A stretch of 26,237 nt of DNA from UBA10908 sp964608965 (GTDB taxonomy: Bacteria > Bacillota > Clostridia > Peptostreptococcales > Anaerovoracaceae), in assembly GCA_964608965.1 (NCBI GenBank), contig CAZSPZ010000024.1, forward strand, positions 1 through 26,237, written 5' to 3'. A program made the translations under genes and the position numbers. A model generated the notes under the pieces. It had not been told where the DNA came from and ran no database searches. It saw nothing but the letters and a program-made list of their open reading frames with translations. Within the stretch, counting starts at the first letter, position 1. Each line of letters begins with the position of its first letter. This document shows, piece by piece, positions 1-9,040 of this stretch.

Positions 1-30
1 CGTATGTTCCAATGAAAAATTTCTGGGCAT
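1..30 (-). CDS. fusA: Elongation factor G, N-terminal fragment (first 10 codons)
   Basis: Only the first ten codons lie in the window; they read MPRNFSLEHT, which matches the usual start of bacterial EF-G (MPRxFSLExTRN in Clostridia). EF-G is the cytoplasmic GTPase that drives ribosomal translocation. The ATG at 30-28 is preceded by a strong AAGGAGGAG ribosome site. It lies 51 bases downstream of the rpsG stop, with no promoter or terminator visible in between, so it is the next gene of the rpsL-rpsG-fusA operon. The GTPase domain lies beyond the window edge. Confidence 0.9.
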   Translation of the reverse strand, partial: MPRNFSLEHT

Positions 31-81
31 GAATAACTCCTCCTTCCTTACCTGTCTCTAGGTGTGACAGCCTTCGCTCTA

Positions 82-552
82 TTACCACCTGTAATGTGCG
101 AAAGCTCTGTTTGCATCTGCCATCTTGTGTGTGTCGTCTCTCTTTTTGACAGACGCTCCGGCACCGTTCATGGCATCCATAAGTTCTTTAGCGAGTCTTT
201 CAGACATGGTCCGTTCTCCCCTAAGCTTCGTATACTTGGTCAACCAACGAAGACCCAGGGTCTGACGCCTATCTGCTCTAACCTCGATGGGAACCTGGTA
301 GTTTGCACCACCGACTCTTCTTGCTTTTACTTCTACAACCGGCATGATGTTTGCCATTGCCTTTTCAAATACCACGACAGGTTCTTCTCCTGTTGTTTTT
401 TTGATTTGATCGAAGGCATCGTAGACGATTTTTTGTGCTACTCCCTTTTTACCGTCCAACATGATACTGTTGATGAGCTTAGCCACAACAACATTACCAT
501 AAATGGGATCGGGGAGAACTTCCCTCTTGGGGATATTACCTCTTCTTGGCAC
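82..552 (-). CDS. rpsG: 30S ribosomal protein S7
   Basis: S7 binds the 3' major domain of 16S rRNA, starts assembly of the 30S head and contacts tRNA in the E site. The protein begins PRRGNIPKREVLPDP and contains PVVEVKARRVGGANYQVP, typical of S7. I start it at GTG (552-550): this gives 156 residues, the usual length, and places an AAGGAGG site about ten bases upstream. The in-frame ATG at 573 lies upstream of that ribosome site and would add seven atypical residues. It follows rpsL by about 148 bases, an unusually long gap for this pair, and precedes fusA by 51. In E. coli S7 represses its own operon translationally through the S12-S7 spacer; whether that applies here is not visible. Confidence 0.96.
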   Translation of the reverse strand: MPRRGNIPKREVLPDPIYGNVVVAKLINSIMLDGKKGVAQKIVYDAFDQIKKTTGEEPVVVFEKAMANIMPVVEVKARRVGGANYQVPIEVRADRRQTLGLRWLTKYTKLRGERTMSERLAKELMDAMNGAGASVKKRDDTHKMADANRAFAHYRW

Positions 553-700
553 TTCTCTTCCCTCCTTGCGCAAGCATAACTTGTTTTCGCTTGCTACTTC
601 GGTACTCGACGTTCCAACGAACGCCGCGGTGCCACCTATCTATCGATAAGGGCACTGTTTATTAGTCCCGACTTTCACTTGTAATAACTTTCTTTAAGGC

Positions 701-1114
701 CTATTTCTTAGGTCTTTTGGCGCCGTACTTGGAACGTGCCTGTGCTCTGTTGGAAACACCGGACGTATCAAGAGTACCTCTTACGATATGGTATCTGACA
801 CCCGGAAGGTCCTTGACTCTGCCGCCTCTGATCAGCACAACGCTATGCTCTTGAAGGTTGTGGCCGATGCCTGGGATGTAAGCGGTAACTTCGATTCCGT
901 TTGTTAAACGAACACGAGCTACTTTACGCAATGCGGAGTTCGGCTTCTTCGGCGTTACTGTTTTTACAGACGTACAAACGCCTCTCTTTTGAGGTGCTTC
1001 TGTGTCTGTAGGCACTCTTCTAAGGGTGTTCATGCTCTTTAAAAGTGCAGGTGAATTTGACTTCTTTTCCGCTCTGAATCTTCCGTCTCTTACCAATTGA
1101 TTAATGGTAGGCAT
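701..1114 (-). CDS. rpsL: 30S ribosomal protein S12
   Basis: S12 sits at the decoding centre and helps control translational accuracy. The 137 residues match the Firmicute form, which carries a longer N-terminal region than the 124-residue E. coli protein. The conserved TPKKPNSALRKVARVRL and GGRVKDLPGVRYH segments are intact, and both carry the lysines that are wild type for streptomycin sensitivity. ATG 1114-1112 is preceded by GAAAGGAG. It has its own promoter in the spacer after rpoC and heads rpsL-rpsG-fusA, while remaining downstream of rpoBC in the same direction. Confidence 0.97.
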   Translation of the reverse strand: MPTINQLVRDGRFRAEKKSNSPALLKSMNTLRRVPTDTEAPQKRGVCTSVKTVTPKKPNSALRKVARVRLTNGIEVTAYIPGIGHNLQEHSVVLIRGGRVKDLPGVRYHIVRGTLDTSGVSNRAQARSKYGAKRPKK

Positions 1115-1187
1115 ACTGTTCTCCTTTCATCATAATTTCTATTTTTTACTGTCTGAATACAGCCAGTTTTAATAGCACACGGAATGT

Positions 1188-1217
1188 AGTATATCACGCC
1201 TTTTGTTGACGTGTCAA
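1188..1217 (-). promoter_or_regulatory. SigA-type promoter for rpsL-rpsG-fusA
   Basis: TTGACA (1217-1212), an 18-base spacer and TATACT (1193-1188) lie in the 113-base rpoC-rpsL gap. A perfect dyad, GTTGAC-AC-GTCAAC, covers the -35 box. No terminator is visible after rpoC, so this promoter probably adds to read-through from rpoBC. Confidence 0.75.
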
Positions 1218-1227
1218 CGATTATCGA

Positions 1228-4200
1228 CTATAGCTCCGTTTCTTGAATGTCCGTATCGATTTCCTCTTCCGCGATGAATTCCGCTGCTTTTTCCACGATG
1301 TCGCTGTGCTCATCTTCGGCAGAAATTGACTCTTCGGCATTGAATTCATCTTCCGTAAATTCTTCGTCGGGAAGAGTATCCAAAGAGCGAATCAGAGGTT
1401 TTATACTTTCTTCGTCTTCTTCTTTTACATTAAAGGATTCCATATATTCTGTATTGACACCGTAGTCTATGGTTATATTTTTGTAACGCTTCATTCCTGT
1501 ACCTGCCGGTATCAGTTTTCCGATGATAACGTTTTCCTTTAATCCAAGCAGTCTGTCCGTTTTACCTTTGATAGCCGCATCGGTAAGAACTCTTGTTGTT
1601 TCTTGGAACGAAGCTGCTGACAGGAACGAATTCGTCGCAAGAGAGGCCTTGGTAATTCCCAGCAAGATGGACTTGCCGACGGCTTGCTCCTGATCCGCTG
1701 CAAGTGCATCGTTCGCTTCCACTATTTCGGCCTGGCTGTAAAGGCTTCCGGGAAGAAGACCGGTGTCTCCTGCTTCGTCTATTCTGCATTTTGACAACAT
1801 CTGGCTTACGATGACTTCCACATGTTTGTCGTTGATATCAACACCTTGCTGTTTATATACTCTCTGTACTTCTTTAAGAAGATACTGGTATACTCCTTCA
1901 ATTCCGTTTAAGCGCAGAATGTCGTGGGGATTAAGAGGCCCTTGGGTAATTCCTTCTCCCGCATTGATGTAGCTGCCTTCCTGGACACGGAGTCTGGCTC
2001 CGTAAGGAATAATATAGACTCTCTCTTCTTCGCCTCTGATTTTAACTTCAGTTTTATTGTCGTTTCGTGTATCAATGGAAACAACTGTTCCGTCCGATTC
2101 GCAAATTTCCGCAATACCCTTTGGCTTACGGGCTTCGAAAAGCTCTTCGACACGGGGAAGACCTTGCGTGATATCGTGTCCTGCAACGGATACACCGCCT
2201 GTATGGAACGTACGCATTGTGAGCTGAGTACCCGGCTCGCCGATGGACTGGGCAGCAGTAATTCCTACCGCTTCGCCGATGTTCACAGGTTCCCCTGTGG
2301 CAAGGTTTCGTCCATAGCACTTGGCGCAAATACCATATTCGCTCTTACAAGTCATGACCGAACGAATTTTTACCGCATCAATTCCGGCTCTTTCTATTGC
2401 GAGAGCGGCATCTTCTCTTATTTCTTCGCCGCCTTCGACAAGAAGGTTTCCTTCGCTGTCAAGAATATCTTCCAATGCCGTTCTGCCGACAATACGCAGA
2501 CGGAGAGCTTCAATGACTTCTTTTCCGTCGCTGAATGCCCGAACTTCGATACCCTCGTCGGTGCCGCAATCCTCTTCTCTGACGATTACATTATGAGAAA
2601 CGTCTACAAGACGTCTTGTCAGATAACCGGAGTCTGCTGTACGCAGAGCGGTATCTGCAAGGCCTTTTCTTGCGCCGTTGCTGGAAAGGAAATATTCCAT
2701 AACGGAAAGGCCTTCTCTGAAGTTGGCGGTAATAGGAATTTCTATTGTAGTACCGGTAGCGTTTGCCATTAGACCACGCATACCGCTGATTTGTTTAATC
2801 TGGTTTTTACTTCCACGGGCACCGGAATGCGCCATGATGTAAAGGTTGTTTAATGTTCCCAGAGATTCCATAAGGGCATCCGCCACATCATCTGTAGCTT
2901 TATGCCATATTTCGATAACTTTTTCATAGCGCTCGGTATTGCTCATTAAGCCCCTGCGGTATGCAGCCTGGTAACCATCCACTTTTTTCTGTGCTTCGGC
3001 GATAATAGCGCCTTTGCTTTCGGGCATGACCATGTCCGCAACACTGATGGTAATGGCCGCTTTTGTCGAATAGTGGAAGCCTGTGCTCTTGATATGATCC
3101 AGTACTTTCGCAGTTTCCGTGTTTCCGTGGCGACGATAGCAACGATCGATGATTTGACTCAGTTTCTTTTTATCGCAAAGGAAATCGATTTCAAGCGAAT
3201 AAGGATCTGTCTCTCTGTCAACATAGCCTAAGTCCTGCGGGATTTGTTCGTTAAAGATAAACCTTCCCACAGTCGATTCGACCAATTGACCTTTGTCTCC
3301 TGCGTACAGCTTTTTACGGACTTTTACTTTTGCATGCACTCCGACCACTCCAGCCTGATAAGCCATAAGGAGTTCCGAATAGTCGCAGAAAATCTTATTG
3401 TCTCCCGCTTCCGCCTTTGTATTTCTCTCTTCCACACCGGGATGTGTCAGATAGTAAGAACCTAAGATCATATCCTGGGTCGGCGTTGTAATCGGTGAAC
3501 CGTCTTTGGGCGCCAGGATATTATTGACAGAAAGCATCAGGAATCTGGCTTCTGCCTGGGCCTCGACAGATAAGGGTACGTGAACGGCCATTTGATCGCC
3601 GTCGAAGTCTGCATTATAAGCAGTACAAACCAACGGATGAAGCTTAATGGCTTTTCCTTCTACAAGGACCGGTTCAAAAGCTTGAATACCCAATCTATGA
3701 AGCGTAGGTGCACGGTTTAAAAGAACAGGATGATCTTTAATGACCTCGTCCAGCACGTCCCATACTTCCGGGCGAACTTTCTCGACCATTCTTTTTGCAC
3801 TCTTGATATTGTGTGCAAGTCCTCCCTGGACAAGTTTTTTCATAATAAAGGGCTTAAATAATTCGAGCGCCATCTTCTTTGGAAGACCACACTGATAGAA
3901 TTTAAGTTCCGGACCGACAACGATAACAGAACGGCCTGAATAGTCGACACGTTTACCGAGCAAATTCTGACGGAAACGTCCCTGCTTACCCTTTAACATA
4001 TCTGAAAGGGATTTTAAAGGACGGGAACCCGGCCCTGTGACAGGGCGGCCTCTGCGGCCGTTATCAATCAAAGCGTCTACAGCTTCCTGGAGCATTCTCT
4101 TTTCGTTTCTGACGATAATATCAGGAGCGCCCAGTTCCAAGAGTCTCTTAAGCCTGTTGTTTCTGTTGATTACTCTTCTGTATAAATCGTTTAAATCAGA

Positions 4201-4950
4201 TGTCGCAAAGCGTCCGCCGTCCAATTGAACCATGGGGCGAAGATCCGGAGGAATAACCGGAATTACTTCCAATATCATCCACTGTGGCTTGTTTCCGGAA
4301 GCTCTTAATGCTTCTATGACTTCCAACCTTCTGACAATACGCACTTTTTTCTGGCCCAAGGCTTCCTTGAGTTTTGCGCGCAGATCTGCAGACATTTCAT
4401 TCAGGTCAATCTGAACTAAAAGCTCTCTGACCGCTTCTGCGCCCATGCCTGCTTTAAATTGATTGCCGTATTGCTCTTTCTTTTCTCTGTATTGCTGCTC
4501 TGTTAAAATTTCCTTATAACCCAAATCCGTCGTTCCCGGGTCGGTTACAATATAAGCAGCAAAATATAAAACCTTTTCCAAATTTCTCGGTGATATGTCT
4601 AACACAAGACCGATACGACTTGGTATGCCTTTAAAGTACCAAATATGCGAGACAGGAGTGGCCAATTCGATGTGACCCATCCTCTCTCTTCTGACTTTTG
4701 CTTTCGTTACTTCGACACCGCAGCGATCGCAGATGATTCCTTTGTAGCGAATTCTCTTGTATTTTCCGCAGTGACATTCCCAATCTTTCGTTGGTCCGAA
4801 TATCTTTTCGCAGAACAGGCCTTCTTTTTCGGGTTTCAGAGTCCTGTAATTAATCGTCTCAGGTTTCTTTACTTCGCCGTGAGACCAACTCAATATCTTT
4901 TCAGTAGAAGCTAAACCAATCTTCAATGATTCAAAATTCTTTAATTCCAA
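1228..4950 (-). CDS. rpoC: DNA-directed RNA polymerase subunit beta'
   Basis: This is the largest catalytic subunit of RNA polymerase, 1240 residues. The N-terminal zinc finger uses C59, C61, C74 and C77. The catalytic NADFDGD motif has the Mg-binding aspartates at 448, 450 and 452. The second zinc site is seen as EEDCGTDEG followed by CKSEYGICAKCYG, and the trigger loop as GITAAQSIGEPGTQLTMR. The last 60 or so residues form a very acidic tail of Glu and Asp. The start is TTG (4950-4948): it matches the family's usual beginning (ELxNFESxKIGLAS), and GGAAGGAGAG lies just upstream, with no better ATG. The gap from rpoB is 62 bases, so the two are co-transcribed. Confidence 0.98.
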   Translation of the reverse strand: MELKNFESLKIGLASTEKILSWSHGEVKKPETINYRTLKPEKEGLFCEKIFGPTKDWECHCGKYKRIRYKGIICDRCGVEVTKAKVRRERMGHIELATPVSHIWYFKGIPSRIGLVLDISPRNLEKVLYFAAYIVTDPGTTDLGYKEILTEQQYREKKEQYGNQFKAGMGAEAVRELLVQIDLNEMSADLRAKLKEALGQKKVRIVRRLEVIEALRASGNKPQWMILEVIPVIPPDLRPMVQLDGGRFATSDLNDLYRRVINRNNRLKRLLELGAPDIIVRNEKRMLQEAVDALIDNGRRGRPVTGPGSRPLKSLSDMLKGKQGRFRQNLLGKRVDYSGRSVIVVGPELKFYQCGLPKKMALELFKPFIMKKLVQGGLAHNIKSAKRMVEKVRPEVWDVLDEVIKDHPVLLNRAPTLHRLGIQAFEPVLVEGKAIKLHPLVCTAYNADFDGDQMAVHVPLSVEAQAEARFLMLSVNNILAPKDGSPITTPTQDMILGSYYLTHPGVEERNTKAEAGDNKIFCDYSELLMAYQAGVVGVHAKVKVRKKLYAGDKGQLVESTVGRFIFNEQIPQDLGYVDRETDPYSLEIDFLCDKKKLSQIIDRCYRRHGNTETAKVLDHIKSTGFHYSTKAAITISVADMVMPESKGAIIAEAQKKVDGYQAAYRRGLMSNTERYEKVIEIWHKATDDVADALMESLGTLNNLYIMAHSGARGSKNQIKQISGMRGLMANATGTTIEIPITANFREGLSVMEYFLSSNGARKGLADTALRTADSGYLTRRLVDVSHNVIVREEDCGTDEGIEVRAFSDGKEVIEALRLRIVGRTALEDILDSEGNLLVEGGEEIREDAALAIERAGIDAVKIRSVMTCKSEYGICAKCYGRNLATGEPVNIGEAVGITAAQSIGEPGTQLTMRTFHTGGVSVAGHDITQGLPRVEELFEARKPKGIAEICESDGTVVSIDTRNDNKTEVKIRGEEERVYIIPYGARLRVQEGSYINAGEGITQGPLNPHDILRLNGIEGVYQYLLKEVQRVYKQQGVDINDKHVEVIVSQMLSKCRIDEAGDTGLLPGSLYSQAEIVEANDALAADQEQAVGKSILLGITKASLATNSFLSAASFQETTRVLTDAAIKGKTDRLLGLKENVIIGKLIPAGTGMKRYKNITIDYGVNTEYMESFNVKEEDEESIKPLIRSLDTLPDEEFTEDEFNAEESISAEDEHSDIVEKAAEFIAEEEIDTDIQETEL

Positions 4951-5012
4951 GGAGTTCTCTCCTTCCTTTATTCCATTTCAAACAAGCGACAACGGATTCC
5001 GGCTTGCTCCTT

Positions 5013-8000
5013 TTAGAGCTCGTCGTCTTTGAAATCATCCTCTGGAATCAGTTCTTCCAAGGGGTCTGCATGCTCAACGATTTCTCCGTCGGTGGAAACT
5101 TCGGTATAACCGGCTCCGACTCCGAAAAGTTCAACATCGTTTGCAATGGTCTCCATTTCGATAAGGTTGATGTTCGTGACAGCTTCCAAATCGTTTGCTT
5201 CCTTGATTTCTATTTCTTCGTCATTTTCCGCAAGAATCTTTACATCCAGGGCCAAGCTCTGCATTTCTTTTATCAAAACCTTAAAGGACTCAGGGATGCC
5301 GGGTTCGGGAATATTTTCACCTTTAACGATTGCTTCGTAAGTCTTTACACGACCCACGACATCGTCCGACTTTACCGTCAGGATTTCTTGAAGAGTATAC
5401 GCAGCACCATAAGCTTCAAGCGCCCATACTTCCATTTCTCCGAAACGCTGTCCGCCGAACTGCGCTTTACCGCCCAAAGGCTGCTGGGTAACCAGGGAGT
5501 ACGGTCCTGTGCTTCTGGCATGAATCTTATCATCGACAAGATGGTGAAGCTTCAGCATATACATGTAGCCAACCGTTACAGGGTTATCAAACTCTTCTCC
5601 GGTCCTGCCGTCTCTCAAAATCAGTTTGCCCGATTCAGGATAGCCGCAATCTTTCAATAGGTCGATTACGTCGTTTTCGCTGGCTCCGTCAAATACCGGA
5701 GTGGAAATGTACCAGTCTTTTTTCTTTGCCGCAAGACCCATGTGGACCTCTAACACCTGTCCGATATTCATACGGGAAGGTACACCAAGGGGATTCAACA
5801 TGACTTGAAGTGCTGTGCCGTCTTCAGTAAAAGGCATGTCTTCCTGAGGTAGTATTCGGGATATAACGCCCTTGTTTCCATGGCGTCCGGCCATCTTATC
5901 GCCTACGTTTATTTTTCTCTTTGTTGCGATATAACAGCGAACCAGCTTATTTACTCCGGGAGAAAGATCATCTCCGTTCTCTCTGGAAAAGACTTTTACA
6001 TCGACGACGATACCTGTTTCTCCGTGGGGAACACGAAGGGATGTATCTCTTACTTCTCTGGCTTTCTCTCCGAATATGGCTCGAAGAAGTCTCTCTTCTG
6101 CCGTCAGTTCGGTTTCGCCCTTCGGTGTGACTTTTCCGACAAGAATATCCGAAGAATCCACTTCTGCACCGATACGGACAATACCTTCTTCGTCCAAATC
6201 CTTGAGAGCATCTTCGCCTACGTTGGGAATATCCCTTGTGATTTCTTCGGGTCCCAGCTTCGTGTCTCTGGCTTCGGATTCGTATTCTTCTATATGGATT
6301 GATGTGAGAGCATCATCCATAAGCAGTCGTTCGTTCAATATGACTGCGTCTTCGTAATTGTAACCTTCCCAAGTCATAAATCCGATCAAGAGATTCTTGC
6401 CAAGGGCAATTTCTCCCTGGTCTGTGGATGGGCCGTCGGCAATGACTTCGCCTTCTTTTATAACCTCTCCGTGACTTACGATCGGTTTTTGATTAATGCA
6501 CGTGCCTTGGTTGGAGCGTTTATATTTTAGGAGTTTATAGTAGTCGTTACCCTCTCCGTCTGCTCTTCTGACGGTAATTTTAGTGGAATCCACATATTCT
6601 ACCGTGCCGGAATGTCTTGCAAGCACGACAACACCGGAATCTCTGGCTGCAGTGTCTTCGACACCTGTGCCGATAATAGGCGCATCGGTAATCAGAAGGG
6701 GAACTGCCTGACGTTGCATGTTGGAACCCATCAGGGCACGGTTGGCGTCATCGTTTTCAAGGAAAGGAATCATTGCTGTTGCAATGGAAACCACTTGCCT
6801 CGGAGAAACGTCCATGCAGTCCACAACTTCTTTGGGGTACAAATCTATTTCGCCCAAATTGCCTCTTGCCACTACCTTCTGATTGACGAAGTGTCCCACT
6901 TCATCCAATGGCTCGTTTGCCTGAGCGATGATCAGCTGTTCTTCTTCGTCTGCGGTAAGGTATTGAATTTCCGTCGTTACGATGCCGGTTTTTTTATCTA
7001 CTTTACGATATGGCGTTTCGATAAAGCCATATTCGTTAATAATTCCGTACGTCGTTAAAGAACCGATCAATCCGATGTTGGGACCTTCGGGTGTTTCTAT
7101 CGGGCACATGCGTCCGTAATGGGAATGGTGGACGTCTCTGACTTCGAAACCGGCTCTTTCTCGGGAAAGGCCGCCGGGTCCCAAAGCGGAAAGTTTTCTC
7201 TTGTGAGTCAACTCTGCCAAGGGGTTCGTCTGATCCATAAACTGAGAAAGCTGTGAGCTTCCGAAAAACTCTTTGATTGCTGCCGTTACAGGCCTTATAT
7301 TCATTAATGCCTGTGGCGTTGTCGCTTCGATATCCTGAATGGTCATACGTTCTTTTACGACGCGTTCCATTCTGGCAAGACCGATACGGAACTGATTTTG
7401 CAACAATTCTCCAACGGTTCTGAGTCTTCTGTTGCTCAAATGATCTATATCGTCAATTGTGCCGATACCATCGCTCAGATTCAGCAGATAGCTTACGGAT
7501 GCAATGATGTCGTCTAAAATGATGTGCTTGGGTGAAAGGTTGTTTTTCTTGGAAAGTAAAAGTGCCGCAAAAGCTGCATCTGCATCTTCTTTCGCCTTTT
7601 TGCTTTTGCCGGAGCCTTTATAAATTTCTTCTTTGTTTTCGAGCAGCGCCCTGAGTACAGGGAAGAAAACTCTCTTTGGAAGTTTATACTCGGCAGGGTT
7701 AAAGTCGACGTAACCGGACAGTTCGACAAAGTTGTTTCCGATCACTTTTACGACTGCGCCGTCTTCTGTTTTGCTTTGCGCAAAGACAAATTCCAAACCT
7801 GAATTTTCTATCGCTTTGGCATCGATTCTTGAAAGCTTTTGTCCTTTTTCGCCGAGGATTTCGCCGGTGAGAGGTGCAATGGCATCTTCTGCCAGCACGC
7901 AACCTATAATTCGGTTTGCAAGCCCAAGTTTCTTGTTGTATTTATAACGGCCCACCTTGGCCAAATCATATCTTTTTGCGTCGAAAAACAACGCTTCGAT

Positions 8001-8885
8001 TAAATCATAAGCGCTTTCAAACGTAGCAGGCTCGCCGGGTCTCAGTTTTCTGTATATCTCTTTAAGACCTTCTTCGTAATTTGTCGTAAGGTCTTTTTCC
8101 ATTGATTTATGAAGTCTGGCGTTAATACCAAACATTTTTTCTATCTCTTCGTTCGTCCCTTCGTAAAGAAGCGCTGCCACACTTGTCTTGAATTCGCCAT
8201 AGCGACGAACTTTTTTCAGCAGGTCTTCTTCTTTTATGGACGGATTTTTCCTTTTTTCAGATTCAACCTTATCGTCTACCGACTTATATGCAAGCGCTCT
8301 TAAGATCGCTGTAATCGGTTGCTTTCTCGTGCGGTCTACACGAACAGAAAGAATCTCGTTGGAATCCGTTTCGTATTCCAGCCAGGCACCACGGTTAGGA
8401 ATGATCGTGGTGGAAAAAAGTTTATTGTTTGATTTATCGATGGCTAAATCGTAATATGGTCCCGGGGAACGGACCAATTGAGTAACAACTACGCGCTCGG
8501 CTCCGTTATATATAAACGTGCCTTTTTCTGTCATTATGGGGAAATCTCCCATAAAAACTTCCTGCTCTTTTACTTCACCTGTTTCTTGGTTGATGAGTCG
8601 AACTTTAACTTTTAGAGGAGCGGCATAAGTTGCATCCCGTTCTTTGCACTCTTCCTGGTCATATTTTGTCTCGTTGGAAATAAAATGATCGACAAATTCG
8701 AGTGCGAGATTATCTGCATAATCTCTTATTGGAGATATATCCTCAAAAACTTCAGCAAGACCCTCTTTGATAAACCAATCATAGGAGTCCTTTTGAATTT
8801 GTATGAGGTTTGGCATGGGCAGAACGGCTTCAATTTTTGAGTAGCTCATGCGCTCTTTTCTACCTATTTTTACGGGTTGGGGCAT
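5013..8885 (-). CDS. rpoB: DNA-directed RNA polymerase subunit beta
   Basis: The beta subunit forms, with beta', the active centre of RNA polymerase and the rifampicin pocket. It is 1290 residues, somewhat longer than many Firmicute homologues. The start RKERMSYSKIEAVLPMPNLI is typical, and ATG 8885-8883 has AAGGAGG eight bases upstream. Rifampicin cluster I reads SQLSQFMDQTNPLAEL followed by THKRKLSALGPGG. The residues equivalent to E. coli Q513, D516, H526 and S531 are all present, but the position of R529 is a lysine (residue 564, codon AAA at 7196-7194). The C-terminus ends in an acidic tail. It is driven by its own promoter and by read-through from the L10/L12 genes. Confidence 0.98.
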   Translation of the reverse strand: MPQPVKIGRKERMSYSKIEAVLPMPNLIQIQKDSYDWFIKEGLAEVFEDISPIRDYADNLALEFVDHFISNETKYDQEECKERDATYAAPLKVKVRLINQETGEVKEQEVFMGDFPIMTEKGTFIYNGAERVVVTQLVRSPGPYYDLAIDKSNNKLFSTTIIPNRGAWLEYETDSNEILSVRVDRTRKQPITAILRALAYKSVDDKVESEKRKNPSIKEEDLLKKVRRYGEFKTSVAALLYEGTNEEIEKMFGINARLHKSMEKDLTTNYEEGLKEIYRKLRPGEPATFESAYDLIEALFFDAKRYDLAKVGRYKYNKKLGLANRIIGCVLAEDAIAPLTGEILGEKGQKLSRIDAKAIENSGLEFVFAQSKTEDGAVVKVIGNNFVELSGYVDFNPAEYKLPKRVFFPVLRALLENKEEIYKGSGKSKKAKEDADAAFAALLLSKKNNLSPKHIILDDIIASVSYLLNLSDGIGTIDDIDHLSNRRLRTVGELLQNQFRIGLARMERVVKERMTIQDIEATTPQALMNIRPVTAAIKEFFGSSQLSQFMDQTNPLAELTHKRKLSALGPGGLSRERAGFEVRDVHHSHYGRMCPIETPEGPNIGLIGSLTTYGIINEYGFIETPYRKVDKKTGIVTTEIQYLTADEEEQLIIAQANEPLDEVGHFVNQKVVARGNLGEIDLYPKEVVDCMDVSPRQVVSIATAMIPFLENDDANRALMGSNMQRQAVPLLITDAPIIGTGVEDTAARDSGVVVLARHSGTVEYVDSTKITVRRADGEGNDYYKLLKYKRSNQGTCINQKPIVSHGEVIKEGEVIADGPSTDQGEIALGKNLLIGFMTWEGYNYEDAVILNERLLMDDALTSIHIEEYESEARDTKLGPEEITRDIPNVGEDALKDLDEEGIVRIGAEVDSSDILVGKVTPKGETELTAEERLLRAIFGEKAREVRDTSLRVPHGETGIVVDVKVFSRENGDDLSPGVNKLVRCYIATKRKINVGDKMAGRHGNKGVISRILPQEDMPFTEDGTALQVMLNPLGVPSRMNIGQVLEVHMGLAAKKKDWYISTPVFDGASENDVIDLLKDCGYPESGKLILRDGRTGEEFDNPVTVGYMYMLKLHHLVDDKIHARSTGPYSLVTQQPLGGKAQFGGQRFGEMEVWALEAYGAAYTLQEILTVKSDDVVGRVKTYEAIVKGENIPEPGIPESFKVLIKEMQSLALDVKILAENDEEIEIKEANDLEAVTNINLIEMETIANDVELFGVGAGYTEVSTDGEIVEHADPLEELIPEDDFKDDEL

Positions 8886-8935
8886 CGTATTCCCTCCTTA
8901 TATAGAAAACGAAAAACTATGCGTGGCAATGTACT

Positions 8936-8964
8936 ATAATACTACAATGACTACAAGTAGTCAA
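8936..8964 (-). promoter_or_regulatory. SigA-type promoter for rpoBC
   Basis: TTGACT (8964-8959), exactly 17 bases, then TATTAT (8941-8936), about 50 bases upstream of the rpoB start. A 16-base perfect dyad, TGACTAC-TT-GTAGTCA (8948-8963), overlaps the -35 box and the spacer and could be an operator. Confidence 0.8.
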
Positions 8965-8984
8965 GAAAAAAATTCATCCTTTAC

Positions 8985-9028
8985 AAGCGCAGAAAGGGCT
9001 GCCCCGTCCGGGCAACCCTATCGCGCTT
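8985..9028. other. Long hairpin in the rplL-rpoB spacer
   Basis: Outer arms AAGCGC/GCGCTT enclose a near-perfect inner stem (8995-9019, arms built on AGGGTTGCCC / GGGCAGCCCT with one G-U pair). Reading with the operon there is no U-run after it, so it is unlikely to be a simple terminator for rplL. Read on the plus strand, a run of eight T follows after a short gap. E. coli has an attenuator and an RNase III site at this same place; a similar role is plausible but unproven. Confidence 0.55.
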
Positions 9029-9040
9029 TTCGGATTTTTT

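Noticed and set aside
701..1114. Streptomycin-resistance change in S12
   Set aside because: Both key lysines (in TPKKPNSA and RVKDLPG) are wild type.
1924..2772. 282-residue open frame antisense to rpoC
   Set aside because: It overlaps a certain gene, has no recognisable domain and shows the scattered Cys/Phe/Ser composition of a shadow frame. The same applies to the long antisense frames at 64-579, 4926-5660, 18674-19402 and 21092-21805.
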